Notes under the pieces: model-generated
Told to the model about the DNA's origin: nothing
Databases searched by the model: none
The model's input: the letters and a program-made list of their open reading frames with translations, nothing else
Assembly (NCBI RefSeq): GCF_029813835.1
Contig: NZ_JARVKV010000009.1
Coordinates: forward strand, 95,685 to 159,684
Origin: Streptomyces sp. DH37
GTDB taxonomy: Bacteria; Actinomycetota; Actinomycetes; Streptomycetales; Streptomycetaceae
Direction: 5' to 3'
DNA: 64,000 bases
Translations under genes and position numbers: made by a program
Shown here: positions 36,727 to 45,692 of the stretch, in pieces
How the letters are laid out: every line of letters begins with the position of its first letter
Position numbering within the stretch: position 1 is the first letter of the stretch

Positions 36727-37554
36727 TCAGCGCCGGTGGAAGACCCGCGCGGGCGGCTGCGGCGAGGGGGTGGCGGTGGCGTCCGTGACGGGGGCGGCGC
36801 CGCCGGTGAAGTCGGCCAGCGCACGGCCGTGTTCGACCCGGCCGGGGTGCGGGTCGCCCGCCGCGCGCCGGGTGAGTTCGGCGACCGGCAGCGCCCGGTC
36901 GGAGGCGGCCAGGACGGCGTTGCCGAAGCGCCGCCCGCGCAGTACGGCCGGGTCGGCGACCAGGCACAGCTCGGGGAAGACGGCCGCGGCGGTGGCGACC
37001 TGGGCGCGCAGGTGGGCCAGCGGCGGGCCGTCGGCGAGGTTGGCGGCGTAGAGCCCGCCGGGGCGCAGCACGCGGCGGACCTCGGCGAGGAACTCGGCGC
37101 TGGTCAGGTGGGCGGGGGTGCGGGCGCCGCCGAAGACGTCCGCGACGACGAGGTCGGCCCGGTCCTCGGGGATCTTCGCCAGCCCGGCGCGGGCGTCGCC
37201 GCCGCGCACCCGTATCCGCCAGGCGCCCTCCAGCGGCAGCTCGCGGCGGACGAGGGCGGTCAGCGCGGCGTCCGCCTCCACGACCTGCTGGGTGGAGCGC
37301 GGCCGGGTGGCGGCGGTGTAGCGGGCGAGGGTGAGCGCGCCGCCGCCGAGGTGCACGGCCCGCAGCGGCTGTCCGGGCGGGGCGGCCAGGTCGATCAGGT
37401 GGCCGATCCTGCGCTGGTACCCGAAGTCCAGGTACGTCGGGTCGTCGAGGTCCACGTGGGACTGCGGGGCGCCGTCGAGCAGCAGCGTCCAGGCGCGCGG
37501 CCGGTCCGGGTCCGGCAGGAGCTGGGCCAGTCCGCCGTCGACCGGCTCGCTCAC
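36727..37554 (-). CDS. Spermidine synthase-like SAM-dependent protein
   Basis: Rossmann-fold protein of the spermine/spermidine synthase superfamily; a methyltransferase role is equally possible. The 275-aa protein has the N-terminal region DGAPQSHVDLDDP. The SAM/dcSAM-binding loop is AVHLGGGALTLARY near 85, followed by the acidic VVEAD. The motif four-like DLVVADVFGG near 140 replaces the usual DVIIxDxxDP of true spermidine synthases, so polyamine synthesis is not assured. The start GTG at 37554 has CAGGGAG upstream; an in-frame GTG at 37620 would add an Arg-rich extension. Confidence 0.82.
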   Translation of the reverse strand: MSEPVDGGLAQLLPDPDRPRAWTLLLDGAPQSHVDLDDPTYLDFGYQRRIGHLIDLAAPPGQPLRAVHLGGGALTLARYTAATRPRSTQQVVEADAALTALVRRELPLEGAWRIRVRGGDARAGLAKIPEDRADLVVADVFGGARTPAHLTSAEFLAEVRRVLRPGGLYAANLADGPPLAHLRAQVATAAAVFPELCLVADPAVLRGRRFGNAVLAASDRALPVAELTRRAAGDPHPGRVEHGRALADFTGGAAPVTDATATPSPQPPARVFHRR

Positions 37555-37669
37555 CGGCTCCCTGGTGTGCCTGCCGCTCCCGCGCCGCCGTCCGCTCCTC
37601 GCCACACGGCCCAGTATCACCCGTGCGGCCCATCGGCGCTTCCGGGAGCCCCGCCCCGGAAGCCGTCCC

Positions 37670-38065
37670 TCAGGAACGTCCCTCGGCGGCGGCGAGCGTA
37701 CGGGCCGCCTCGCCCAGCGCGGCGCGCAGCCGCGCCGGCTCGGTGGTCCCGGCGTGCGCGCTCTCCGGCGGCACCAGCCACCCGGTGCCCGCGACCGGAG
37801 GGCCGGCGGCCGGGCCGCCGCGGCGGTGGGCCGGGGTGCAGACGCTGCCCGGCAGGTCCCAGCCGTCCGCGGTGCCGGGCGGCACCAGGAAGCCGAGGGT
37901 GCCGCCCGCGCCGTCGTGCAGCACCGGGCCGACGCTCTCGCGCAGGCGCAGGATGTCGACGGCCTCCAGACCCTGCCTCGCGGGCACGGTCACCAGGTCG
38001 CAGGGCTCGTCCGGCGGCCCGGCGGACGGCGGACGGCTGCCGGTCTCACAACCGGTGTCCAGCAC
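37670..38065 (-). CDS. Hypothetical protein
   Basis: A 131-aa soluble protein of unknown function. The segment GFLVPPGTADGWDLPGSVCTP...GTGWLVPP resembles a stretch found in Streptomyces primase-like (prim-pol) proteins, but no catalytic residues are evident. The GTG at 38065 is preferred since GGAGGAGG lies eight bases upstream; an upstream in-frame GTG at 38074 sits too close to that site. It is divergent from the TPR regulator gene. Confidence 0.65.
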   Translation of the reverse strand: MLDTGCETGSRPPSAGPPDEPCDLVTVPARQGLEAVDILRLRESVGPVLHDGAGGTLGFLVPPGTADGWDLPGSVCTPAHRRGGPAAGPPVAGTGWLVPPESAHAGTTEPARLRAALGEAARTLAAAEGRS

Positions 38066-38200
38066 GAGGGACACCTCCTCCAGGGGTCGTCCTCCACGGT
38101 CGCTACACGAGGCTCAACGAACCGGCCTGTCAACCGCTACGGCGCAATGCCGCCGCAAAGGATGGCAGTTCATGGCAGATCAGGTGTGAGATATCCCGTT

Positions 38201-38230
38201 CGTCGGCAAAACATCTCGTATCTGCCGACG
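38201..38230. promoter_or_regulatory. Inverted repeat before the TPR regulator gene
   Basis: CGTCGGCA (38201-38208) and TGCCGACG (38223-38230) form a perfect 8-bp inverted repeat with a 14-nt spacer, 22 nt before the ATG. It lies in a locally AT-rich stretch. A repressor operator or leader hairpin is possible. Confidence 0.45.
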
Positions 38231-38252
38231 GGCGGCCGGTACGGTCCCGGCC

Positions 38253-39761
38253 ATGGCGTCGTCACCGTCACCCTCAGCGCCGGCGGGTCCGGGCCGCCAG
38301 CCCAATCTGGCCTTCCGGCGGTTGCGCGGACGGCTCTCGCCCGGGGAGTTCGCGGCGGCCGTCCGCCGGGCGGCCCGGGAAATAGGCGAGAACGTCTCCT
38401 GCGACGCCCGGTACGTCGGGCGGGTGGAGGCCGGGGAGATCCGCTGCCCCAACTACGCCTACGAGCGGGTGTTCCTGCACATGTTCCCGGGGTACTCGCT
38501 CACCGATCTGGGCTTCGAACCCCGCCAGGCGGTCCGCGGGCGCACTGCGCGCGGACTGGGGGCGTACGGCGGCGGGTGCACTCCCGCGGAAGCCCGTATG
38601 CGCCGGGGTCCCACCCGCGCGGAACCCCATGATCCGGTCCACGGCTCGCCCCCCAGTCCGATCCCCCGTCCGATCCCCAGCCCGATCCCCAGTCCGACCG
38701 ATCGCCCGACCGACGAGGAGAGCGACGTGCTGCGTCGCGCGTTCATGACCGGCGGCCCGGCCGCCGTGGCGGCGGTGTCCCTGACCCCGTTCGCGCCCGC
38801 GGCCTCCGCCGCGGCCCCGGCCACCGCCTCCGGCGGCCGTCCCGGCGAGGCCGAGGCCGCGGCCGTCGAGGAGACCGTGCGCCGCATCCGGCTGCTCGAC
38901 GACCGGCACGGCGCCGACGGCCTCTACCGGCAGGCCGGTGACGCGCTGCGTGCCGCGTACGACCTGCTGGACGCGGGCGCGCGGCGGCAGTCGGTCGGCG
39001 ACCGGCTGCACTCCGGGGCCGGCGAACTGGCCGTCTCGGTGGGCTGGCTGGCCCACGACTCGGGCCGCTTCGCCGAGGCCCGGCCGCACTACGCCGAGGC
39101 CCTGGCCACCGCCCGGGTCGCCGGGGACGCCGCGCTGGAGGCGCACGCCTTCTGCAACACCTCCTTCCTGGCCCGCGACGCCGGACACCCCCGGGAGGCC
39201 GTACGGGCCGCGCAGGCCGGGCAGCACATCGCCCGGCACCTGGGCTCGGCGCGGCTGCTGTCGCTGCTGGCGGCGCGCGAGGCGGGCGGCTGGGCCGGGC
39301 TCGCCGACCGCTCGGCCTGCGAGGAGTCGCTCGACCGGGCGCGGACGCTCTTCGAGCGCGGCCCCCGCGACGCCGACCCGGAGTGGATGACCTTCTACGG
39401 CGAGGCCGAGCTGAACGGGCTGGAGGCGCAGTGCCGGGCGGCGCTGGGCGACTGGGGGCGCGCGGCACGCTGCGCACGCCGCGCGGTGGCCCTCCAGGAC
39501 CCGCACTTCGTGCGCAACACCGCCCTGTTCACCGCCGAGTTGGCCGACGACCTCGCGGGCGGGGGCGAGGTGGAGGAGGCCGCCGTGACCGCGGGCCGGG
39601 CGCTGGACCTGCTCGGGCGGGTGCGCTCCTCCCGCATCGGCGCGATGCTCGGCGGCACCGCGCGGCGGCTGCGGCACCACCGGGGCGTCCCGGCCGCCGC
39701 GGACTTCCTGGACCGTCTGGCCGCGCGGGCCGGGGGCGCCGAGGGGGCCCGCCCGGCCTGA
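38253..39761 (+). CDS. Xre-like regulator with TPR domain
   Basis: A 502-aa regulator. The N-terminus (about 18-100, NLAFRRLRGRLSPGEFAAAVRRAA and RYVGRVEAGEI) is a helix-turn-helix-like domain found with TPR domains in streptomycete NsdA-type proteins. A Pro/Ile/Ser repeat linker (about 125-150) and a hydrophobic, Ala-rich segment (about 165-190) separate it from a helical TPR region (about 205-490) with repeats such as EARPHYAEALATARVAG. Ligand and targets are unknown; the hydrophobic segment could be a twin-Arg-like export signal or an internal linker. I place it near NsdA-type regulators by architecture only. Confidence 0.78.
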   Translation: MASSPSPSAPAGPGRQPNLAFRRLRGRLSPGEFAAAVRRAAREIGENVSCDARYVGRVEAGEIRCPNYAYERVFLHMFPGYSLTDLGFEPRQAVRGRTARGLGAYGGGCTPAEARMRRGPTRAEPHDPVHGSPPSPIPRPIPSPIPSPTDRPTDEESDVLRRAFMTGGPAAVAAVSLTPFAPAASAAAPATASGGRPGEAEAAAVEETVRRIRLLDDRHGADGLYRQAGDALRAAYDLLDAGARRQSVGDRLHSGAGELAVSVGWLAHDSGRFAEARPHYAEALATARVAGDAALEAHAFCNTSFLARDAGHPREAVRAAQAGQHIARHLGSARLLSLLAAREAGGWAGLADRSACEESLDRARTLFERGPRDADPEWMTFYGEAELNGLEAQCRAALGDWGRAARCARRAVALQDPHFVRNTALFTAELADDLAGGGEVEEAAVTAGRALDLLGRVRSSRIGAMLGGTARRLRHHRGVPAAADFLDRLAARAGGAEGARPA

Positions 39762-39763
39762 CG

Positions 39764-39804
39764 GCGGGCCCGCCGCCCCCGCGGCTCCGGGGCGGCGGGC
39801 CCGC
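39764..39804. terminator. Bidirectional hairpin terminator
   Basis: A perfect 16-bp stem (39764-39779 with 39789-39804) with a 9-nt loop lies between the convergent TPR regulator and histidine phosphatase genes. Confidence 0.8.
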
Positions 39805-39815
39805 TCCGGAGCCGC

Positions 39816-40412
39816 TCAGTCCAGGTGGCCCCGGTCGTTCCAGCTCTCGACGGCGGGCTCCCCGTACGCCCAGCCCAGCACCGACAGCGCTCCGGCGTCC
39901 AGGCGCAGCCGCGCGGCGAAGGACGGGTCCAGGCCCAGCCAGCGCGCGCCCAGCACCCTGAGCAGATGGCCGTGCGCGAAGACGAGCACGTCCCGCTCCG
40001 CCGACCGGGCCCAGGCGACCACCTCGTCGGCGCGGGCCGCGACCTCCGCGAGGCGCTCGCCGTCCACCACGCCGTCGCGCCAGATGAGCCAGTCCTCCCC
40101 CGCCCGCTCCCTGATGCCGGACGGGGTCAGCCCCTCGTACGCGCCGTAGTCCCACTCCAGCAGCGCGTCCCAGTCGGCGGCCCGGTCGCCGAAGCCCGCC
40201 AGGTCGCAGGTCTCCCTGGCCCTCGCCAGCGGGCTGGTGCGCACCTCGGCGTCCGGCAGCCCGTCCCAGGGCGCGCGGCGCAGCCGCCCGCCCACCGCCT
40301 CCGCCATCCGGCGCCCCTCGTCGAGCAGGGGGACGTCGGTGCGGCCGGTGTGCCGTCCGGACCGGGACCATGCGGTCTGGCCGTGCCGGACCGCCAGGAT
40401 GCGCGCTGCCAT
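39816..40412 (-). CDS. Histidine phosphatase (phosphoglycerate mutase-like)
   Basis: Branch-2-free histidine phosphatase domain protein, 198 aa. The catalytic RHG is in [11 protein letters not shown] near residue 8, the conserved Arg in [11 protein letters not shown] near 58, Glu in EWDYGAYEG near 86 and the second catalytic His in [10 protein letters not shown] near 145. The lack of the phosphoglycerate-mutase insertion and the short length favour a phosphatase over a glycolytic mutase; acid-phosphatase or cobalamin-type roles are possible. The ATG has AAAGG upstream. Confidence 0.88.
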   Translation of the reverse strand: MAARILAVRHGQTAWSRSGRHTGRTDVPLLDEGRRMAEAVGGRLRRAPWDGLPDAEVRTSPLARARETCDLAGFGDRAADWDALLEWDYGAYEGLTPSGIRERAGEDWLIWRDGVVDGERLAEVAARADEVVAWARSAERDVLVFAHGHLLRVLGARWLGLDPSFAARLRLDAGALSVLGWAYGEPAVESWNDRGHLD

Positions 40413-40594
40413 GTCGGGCCTTTCACGAGGGGCTCCCGGCGCGGGTCGCCGGGCTCGCAACCATCATCACGCGCCGGTGCCGGGCGCCGTCGCTCAACCC
40501 CCCGCCGGCCTCCCGCGTCTCTCCGCTCGCACGCGCACCGTACGGTCGCCCGGCCGTCGGGCGGCCGACCGCGAGAGTTGGGGGAGCGTTCGCA

Positions 40595-41521
40595 ATGGCC
40601 CGGACACGGCTTCGGTGGTGGACCGAACTGCCGCTGATCGCCGTGGTCTACGGCGTGTACTCCGCCGGACGGCTGCTCGCGCGCGGCGACGTCTCGACGG
40701 CCGTCGACCACGGGCTGGCGATCCTGCGGCTCGAGGAACGGCTGAGCCTGGATCCCGAACGGTTCCTCAACCGGCTGTTCACCGGCCACGCGTGGCTCGG
40801 CGTGCCCGCCGACTTCGCCTACGCCACGCTGCACTACGTGGTCACCCCGGCCGTCCTGGTGTGGGTGTTCCGCCGCCACTCGGCCCACTACCGGAGGCTG
40901 CGCACCTGGCTGATGGTCTCCACCCTCATCGGCCTGGCCGGCTTCACGCTGGTCCCGACCTGCCCGCCGCGCCTGCTCGCCGCCGCGCACGGCTTCACCG
41001 ACACCATGGCGCAGTACGGCGAGTACGGCTGGTGGGGCGGCGAGGCCAGCGCCCCGCGGGGCCTGGGGGGACTGACCAACCAGTACGCGGCGATGCCCAG
41101 CCTGCACGTCGGCTGGGCGCTGTGGTGCGGCGTGGTGCTGTGGCGGCTGGGCGGGCGCGGGCCCTGGGCCCGCGCGGCGGCCGTCGGCTATCCGCTGCTG
41201 ACCACGGTGGTGGTGATGGGCACCGCCAACCACTACCTGCTGGACGCGGTGGCGGGCGCGGCGGTGATGGGCGCCGGGCTGCTGCTGACCCGTCCGGCGC
41301 TGCGGTGCGCGGACCGGGCGGCCGCGTGGGCGCGGCGGTACGGGCCGGACGGGCGGGCGGAGGACGCGCGGCCGGGCGGCCCGCTCCCCGGCCGGCGGGC
41401 CGCCGCACCGGCCCGGGAGGAACTCAACTCCACGATTGTCACAGCCGGATGCCACACTTCCCCGGGTGAGCAACAACCCCGACAGCCAACCGACGACAGC
41501 CCTGCGCCGGCGGCTCGCTGA
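40595..41521 (+). CDS. PAP2-family phosphatase/transferase, inositol-phosphorylceramide-synthase-like membrane protein
   Basis: Integral membrane protein of 308 aa with about six helices (from LPLIAVVYGVYSAGRLL near 12). The AUR1/PAP2 catalytic motifs are visible: AAMPSLHVGWALW near 166 and the second His-Asp motif TANHYLLDAVAG near 212. Such enzymes hydrolyse or transfer lipid phosphates; a lipid such as phosphatidylinositol or polyprenyl phosphate is likely. The C-terminus is a cytoplasmic basic tail of about 60 residues whose end overlaps the next gene by 56 bases in another frame. GGGGGAG lies upstream of the ATG. Confidence 0.87.
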   Translation: MARTRLRWWTELPLIAVVYGVYSAGRLLARGDVSTAVDHGLAILRLEERLSLDPERFLNRLFTGHAWLGVPADFAYATLHYVVTPAVLVWVFRRHSAHYRRLRTWLMVSTLIGLAGFTLVPTCPPRLLAAAHGFTDTMAQYGEYGWWGGEASAPRGLGGLTNQYAAMPSLHVGWALWCGVVLWRLGGRGPWARAAAVGYPLLTTVVVMGTANHYLLDAVAGAAVMGAGLLLTRPALRCADRAAAWARRYGPDGRAEDARPGGPLPGRRAAAPAREELNSTIVTAGCHTSPGEQQPRQPTDDSPAPAAR

Positions 41522-42638
41522 GCTGCGCGGCGCCGACGTCGCGCCCCGGCCGCTGGACGCGCGGGCGCTCGCCGCGCTGGCCGCCAACCCCGGCTGCCGC
41601 CGCCGGGCGCTGCTGGACGGCGCCGGGGTGGACAAGGGCGCGCTGGCGAAGGCGCTGGGCTCCCCCGCCGCCTTCGGCCAGTCGCAGTTCGCGTTCGTGC
41701 GCGGTCACGCCTTCGAGGCGCGGGTGAAGGGGGACGGCGGCGCCGAGCTGATGCGCCTGGTCCACGCGCGCACGGCCGCGGCGGGCGTCCCGGCCCCCGA
41801 GCCCGGCGAGGTCTCCGTGCCCGACCTGTCGGCGGCCGGTCCGGCCGGACGCGCGGAACGCACGCGGCTCGCCCTGGAGCGGGCCGTGGCCGACGGCGGC
41901 TGGACGCTGCTGGACCACCCGATGGTGCGGCTGGACGTGGCCGGGTCGCCCGCCTACCTGGAGCCCGACGCGGTGGCGGTCCACCCGGACGGCCGCTGGA
42001 CGGTGGTGGAGATCAAGTCCTTCCCGATCCTGGACGGTTCGGCCGATCCGGCCAAGGTGGGCGCGGCGGCACGCCAGGCGGCCGTCTACGCCCTGGCGCT
42101 CCGGGCGCTCGGCGGCCGGGTGGACGAACGGGCCCTGCTGGTCTGCCCCAGGGACTTCTCCAATCTGCCCACCGCGGAGGCCGTCGACCTGCGCAGGCAA
42201 CTGGCCACCACCCGGCGGCAGCTCGCCCGGCTGACGCGGCTGGAGGAGATCGCCGCCGCGCTGCCCGAGGGCGCCACCTTCGATCCGGCCCGCCCGGCCG
42301 CCGAGTTGGCCGGTTCCGTGGAGTCGGTCCCGGCGGCCTACGCGCCGCAGTGCCTGGCCACCTGCGAACTGGCCTTCCACTGCCGCGACCACGCGCGGGC
42401 GGAGGGCGCCGTGGAGGTGCTGGGGCGCGAGGTGCGCGGGGAGCTGGGCGGGCTGACCACGATCGGGGCGGTCCTGGCGGCGGCCCGCGGGGACGGCGAC
42501 TGCGGGGACGACCGCGGGAGCGACCGCGGGGACCCCGGCGGCCCCCCGGAGAGCACGGCCGAGGACCCGGCCGCCGCCGCGCTCCGGCGCGCCGCCCGGC
42601 TGCGCGCCGAGGCCCTGGCGGCCGCGGGGAGGCCCTGA
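41466..42638 (+). CDS. RecB/Cas4-like PD-(D/E)XK nuclease with putative Fe-S cluster
   Basis: A 390-aa nuclease, first gene of a coupled three-gene operon with a helicase. RecB-family motifs are in order: H81 (VRGHAFEAR), D168 (YLEPDAVAV), E182-x-K184 (VVEIKSF) and Q204-x3-Y208. Four cysteines fit the Cas4/AddB/Dna2 Fe-S arrangement: Cys44 N-terminal to the core, and Cys296, Cys300 and Cys306 after it (C-x3-C-x5-C; known families use C-x2-C-x5-C). Expected action is single-strand-specific DNA end resection. The GTG start at 41466 has a poor ribosome-binding site and overlaps the PAP2-like gene. The last 60 residues are Gly/Asp-rich. The stop overlaps the next start (TGATG). Confidence 0.83.
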   Translation: MSNNPDSQPTTALRRRLAELRGADVAPRPLDARALAALAANPGCRRRALLDGAGVDKGALAKALGSPAAFGQSQFAFVRGHAFEARVKGDGGAELMRLVHARTAAAGVPAPEPGEVSVPDLSAAGPAGRAERTRLALERAVADGGWTLLDHPMVRLDVAGSPAYLEPDAVAVHPDGRWTVVEIKSFPILDGSADPAKVGAAARQAAVYALALRALGGRVDERALLVCPRDFSNLPTAEAVDLRRQLATTRRQLARLTRLEEIAAALPEGATFDPARPAAELAGSVESVPAAYAPQCLATCELAFHCRDHARAEGAVEVLGREVRGELGGLTTIGAVLAAARGDGDCGDDRGSDRGDPGGPPESTAEDPAAAALRRAARLRAEALAAAGRP

Positions 42639-44173
42639 TGTCGCTGATCTCCACCCTGGCCCGGATCGAGGCCGTCGCCGCGGGCCGGGCCCGGCCCGCG
42701 GCGACGGTGCGCCACCGGCACCTGACCGAGCGGCCCCTGGTCCTCGTGCCGCTGACCACCGCCGGCGAGGCCGGCGCCCCACTGGGCGCGATGGTGGGGA
42801 CGGAGCGGGACGCGCCGCGCCTGCTGGTCGTGCCGCAGCCGCGCGACCGCACGCTGCGGTTCGCCTTCCTCGCCGAGCTGGCCGACGCCGTGCTGCCGCA
42901 CCTGGAGGCCGCGCAGGACGAGGTCGAGCTCCAGGAGCGCTCCGAGACCGACCCGGAGACGGGGAGGAAGGTGAAGGTCGAGGTCGAGCTGTGCGCGGAC
43001 GCGCCGCAGCTGGTCGTGCCCAACACCGCGGGCGTCGCCTACGTACGGCTGCTGGGCCGGTCGACGCGCTTCCGCCGCACCGCCGAGGAGGACCCCGGGG
43101 CCGCCCACCCGGCACCGGCCCGGCTGCCGCTGCTGGGGCGGTGGCTGACGCACTACGGGGAGCGGGCCCGGGTGCCCGGCTCCTCGCTGCTGCTGGCCGT
43201 CACCGAGCTGCTGGCCCGCCACTGGGCCACGGGCCAGAGCCGCCTGGAGGACCAGCACCTGGGCGCCCTGCTGGCCTGGATCACCGCCGGGGACGGCGGG
43301 TCGGGAGCGGAGGCCGCGCTCCGGGCCGAGCTGGCCCGCGACCGCGACGGACTGCTGCTCACCCCGCCCGCGGGCCCGGCCACCGACCCGGCCTTCGACA
43401 ACCGCAGGCTCGCGCCGGCCGTCGCGCGCCACGACGCCGGGCTGCCCGGCGCCGAGGAGGAGATCCGCGCGCTGGTCGCCTCCCAGCTGCGGCCCACCTG
43501 GGACGCGGTGTGGCAGGGCCTGGACCTGCTGCGCGCGCTGCCCCCGGGCGAGCGCGTCGCCGACCGCTGGAAGCGGGACCGCTGGTCCTACACCGCCCAC
43601 CGCGACCGGCTGCGCGCCGGCGAGCCGCCGCAGCCCCGGCGCGACGACGCGGTGACGGCCGCGCGCAAGCTCGCCGCGCGGGAGACGGCCCAGGCGGAGC
43701 TGGCCGCGCAGGAGGCGCTGGACGACCCGCTGGTGATGGCGGAGCGGCGGCTGGCCGGGGAGGCGTTCGCGGGCGAGGTCGTCGAGGTGGAGATGGCGTA
43801 CTCGGAGGGCAAGCGGCCGATGCCGCGCCCGCTGGTCACCGTCCGCACGGACGACCGGCCGCACCTGGACGGGGACGAGCGGCTGTACCGGGCCCTGGCG
43901 TGCGGGAAGTCGCAGCCGGGCGTGTTCGCCGGGTCCCCCGCGCCGGGTCTGCTGACCGTGCGGCTGACCGGCGGCATGGGCCGGGGCAGGGTCCCCGAGG
44001 CCGGATCGGTGCCGGAGAAGGGCGAGACGGTGTGCTGGACGCTGTTCGAGCACGCGCCGCGCGGCGGCCCCGGCCTGCCGGACCCGGAGGAGACTCCGTG
44101 GACGCACGGCGGACCGCCCGACCCCGACGCCCTCGACGCGCCCGACCCCGTGACGGCGGAGGACCTCCTGTGA
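42638..44173 (+). CDS. Unknown 511-aa protein between nuclease and helicase
   Basis: I do not recognise a domain. The protein is soluble and acidic, with alternating helical and strand-rich parts. The first half (about 1-160) is strand-rich with a charged segment (ELQERSETDPETGRK) and LVVPNTAGVAYVRLLGRSTRF. The middle (about 160-380) is helical. The last 130 residues contain a beta-rich piece (VVEVEMAYSEGKRPMPRP, GLLTVRLTGGMGRGR) and an acidic tail. It overlaps the nuclease stop by one base and the helicase GTG by four, so all three are translated together and probably form one complex. It may be an adaptor or DNA-binding scaffold. Confidence 0.85.
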   Translation: MSLISTLARIEAVAAGRARPAATVRHRHLTERPLVLVPLTTAGEAGAPLGAMVGTERDAPRLLVVPQPRDRTLRFAFLAELADAVLPHLEAAQDEVELQERSETDPETGRKVKVEVELCADAPQLVVPNTAGVAYVRLLGRSTRFRRTAEEDPGAAHPAPARLPLLGRWLTHYGERARVPGSSLLLAVTELLARHWATGQSRLEDQHLGALLAWITAGDGGSGAEAALRAELARDRDGLLLTPPAGPATDPAFDNRRLAPAVARHDAGLPGAEEEIRALVASQLRPTWDAVWQGLDLLRALPPGERVADRWKRDRWSYTAHRDRLRAGEPPQPRRDDAVTAARKLAARETAQAELAAQEALDDPLVMAERRLAGEAFAGEVVEVEMAYSEGKRPMPRPLVTVRTDDRPHLDGDERLYRALACGKSQPGVFAGSPAPGLLTVRLTGGMGRGRVPEAGSVPEKGETVCWTLFEHAPRGGPGLPDPEETPWTHGGPPDPDALDAPDPVTAEDLL

Positions 44174-45573
44174 CCGGCGCCCCGGACGGCACCGGCCCCC
44201 TCACCGGGGCCGGGACCGAAGCCGAGACCGAAGCCGAGACCGAAGCCGAGACCGAAGCCGACCCGGGCGCGGCCGCCGCCGCGGCGACCGAGGCGATCCT
44301 GCGCGACGCCCTCTCCGGCGCCCACCGGGGCGTGGTGGTGGACTCGCCGCCCGGCGCCGGCAAGACCACGCTGGTGGTGCGCGCCGCCCGGGAGCTGGCC
44401 GCGGCGGGCCGGCCGCTGATGGTCGTCGCCCAGACCAACGCCCAGGTCGACGACCTCGTGGACCGGCTGGCGACGGCCGACCCGGAGCTGCCGGTGGGGC
44501 GGCTGCACAGCAGCGAGGCGCAGCCGTACGACCCGGTGCTGGACCGGCACCCGTCGGTGGTGAAGTCGGCGAAGGCCGCGGATCTGGCCGGGCTGGACGT
44601 GGTGGTCTCCACGGCCGCCAAGTGGGCTCACGTCAAGGGCGCCGGGCCGTGGGAGCAGGCCATCGTGGACGAGGCGTACCAGATGCGCTCCGACGCGCTG
44701 CTGTCTGTGGCCGGGCTGTTCGAGCGGGCGCTGTTCGTGGGCGACCCGGGCCAGCTCGATCCGTTCAGCCAGGTCGCCGCCGAGCAGTGGGCGGGGTTGT
44801 CGTACGACCCGTCGGCCAGCGCCGTGACCACGCTCCTGGCGCACAACCCGGAGCTGCCGGTGCACCGGCTGCCGGTCTCCTGGCGGCTGCCCGCCTCGGC
44901 CGCGCCGCTGGTGTCGAGGGCGTTCTACCCGTACACCCCGTTCCGCAGCGGCACCGGCCCGGGCGAGCGGCGGCTGGAGTTCTCGGCGCCCTCGGACGGC
45001 TCCTCCGTGGACCGGGTGCTGGACGAGGCGGCGTCCTCCGGGTGGGGGCTGCTGGAGCTGCCCGCCCGCCACACCCCGCGCACCGATCCGGAGGCGGTCG
45101 CGGCCGTGGCGGCGGTGGTGCGGCGGATGCTGGAGCGCCGCGGGGCGGCGTTCGGCGAGCGCTCGCAGGGCCCCGCCCCGGTGACGGAGGACCGGATCGC
45201 GGTCGGCACCGCCCACCGCGACCAGGCGGCGGCGGTCCGCGCGGCGCTGGCCTCCCTGGGCGTGACCGGGGTCACGGTGGACACCGCCAACCGGCTCCAG
45301 GGCCGCGAGTTCGACGTGACGGTGGTGCTCCACCCGCTGTCGGGCCGCCCGGACGCCACGGCCTTCCACCTGGAGACGGGGCGGCTGTGCGTCCTGGCCT
45401 CGCGCCACCGGCACGCCTGCGTGGTGGTGTGCCGGGCGGGCGTGCCCGAACTGCTGGACGAGCACCCCTCCGCCGAGCCGGTCCAGCTCGGCGTCACCGT
45501 GAAGTTCCCGGACGGCTGGGAGGCCAACCACGCGGTCCTGGCCCATCTCGCGGAGCACTCCGTGCCCTGGTGA
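44170..45573 (+). CDS. SF1 helicase (UPF1/Dna2-like)
   Basis: A 467-aa superfamily-1 helicase. It has Walker A PPGAGKTT (60-67), motif II DEAY (167-170), motif III VGDPGQLDPF (190-199), motif IV region VSWRLP (236-241), motif V DTANRLQGREFDV (371-383) and motif VI LASRHRH (409-415). The compact single-chain UPF1/Dna2-type layout lacks UvrD-type accessory domains. Residues 16-30 are an ETEA repeat. The GTG start overlaps the preceding stop (GTGA) and has GGAGGA upstream. Paired with the Fe-S nuclease, it resembles the two halves of eukaryotic Dna2 on separate chains; function in repair or defence is inferred. Confidence 0.88.
   Translation: MTGAPDGTGPLTGAGTEAETEAETEAETEADPGAAAAAATEAILRDALSGAHRGVVVDSPPGAGKTTLVVRAARELAAAGRPLMVVAQTNAQVDDLVDRLATADPELPVGRLHSSEAQPYDPVLDRHPSVVKSAKAADLAGLDVVVSTAAKWAHVKGAGPWEQAIVDEAYQMRSDALLSVAGLFERALFVGDPGQLDPFSQVAAEQWAGLSYDPSASAVTTLLAHNPELPVHRLPVSWRLPASAAPLVSRAFYPYTPFRSGTGPGERRLEFSAPSDGSSVDRVLDEAASSGWGLLELPARHTPRTDPEAVAAVAAVVRRMLERRGAAFGERSQGPAPVTEDRIAVGTAHRDQAAAVRAALASLGVTGVTVDTANRLQGREFDVTVVLHPLSGRPDATAFHLETGRLCVLASRHRHACVVVCRAGVPELLDEHPSAEPVQLGVTVKFPDGWEANHAVLAHLAEHSVPW
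44214..44261 (+). repeat. 12-bp tandem repeat at the helicase N-terminus
   Basis: Four copies of GACCGAAGCCGA (the last one variant-free to its end) encode the Thr-Glu-Ala-Glu repeat near the start of the helicase. In-frame repeats could vary in number. Confidence 0.9.
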
Positions 45574-45692
45574 CCGGTCCGGTCCCCGTCCGGCGTCCGC
45601 GGGCGCCGGGCGGGGACCGCCCGCTCGGCCCCGCGCCGGGCGGGCACACGGTGGAGAATGGAACGCTGTCCACGATCGACGGAGGTACCTCC

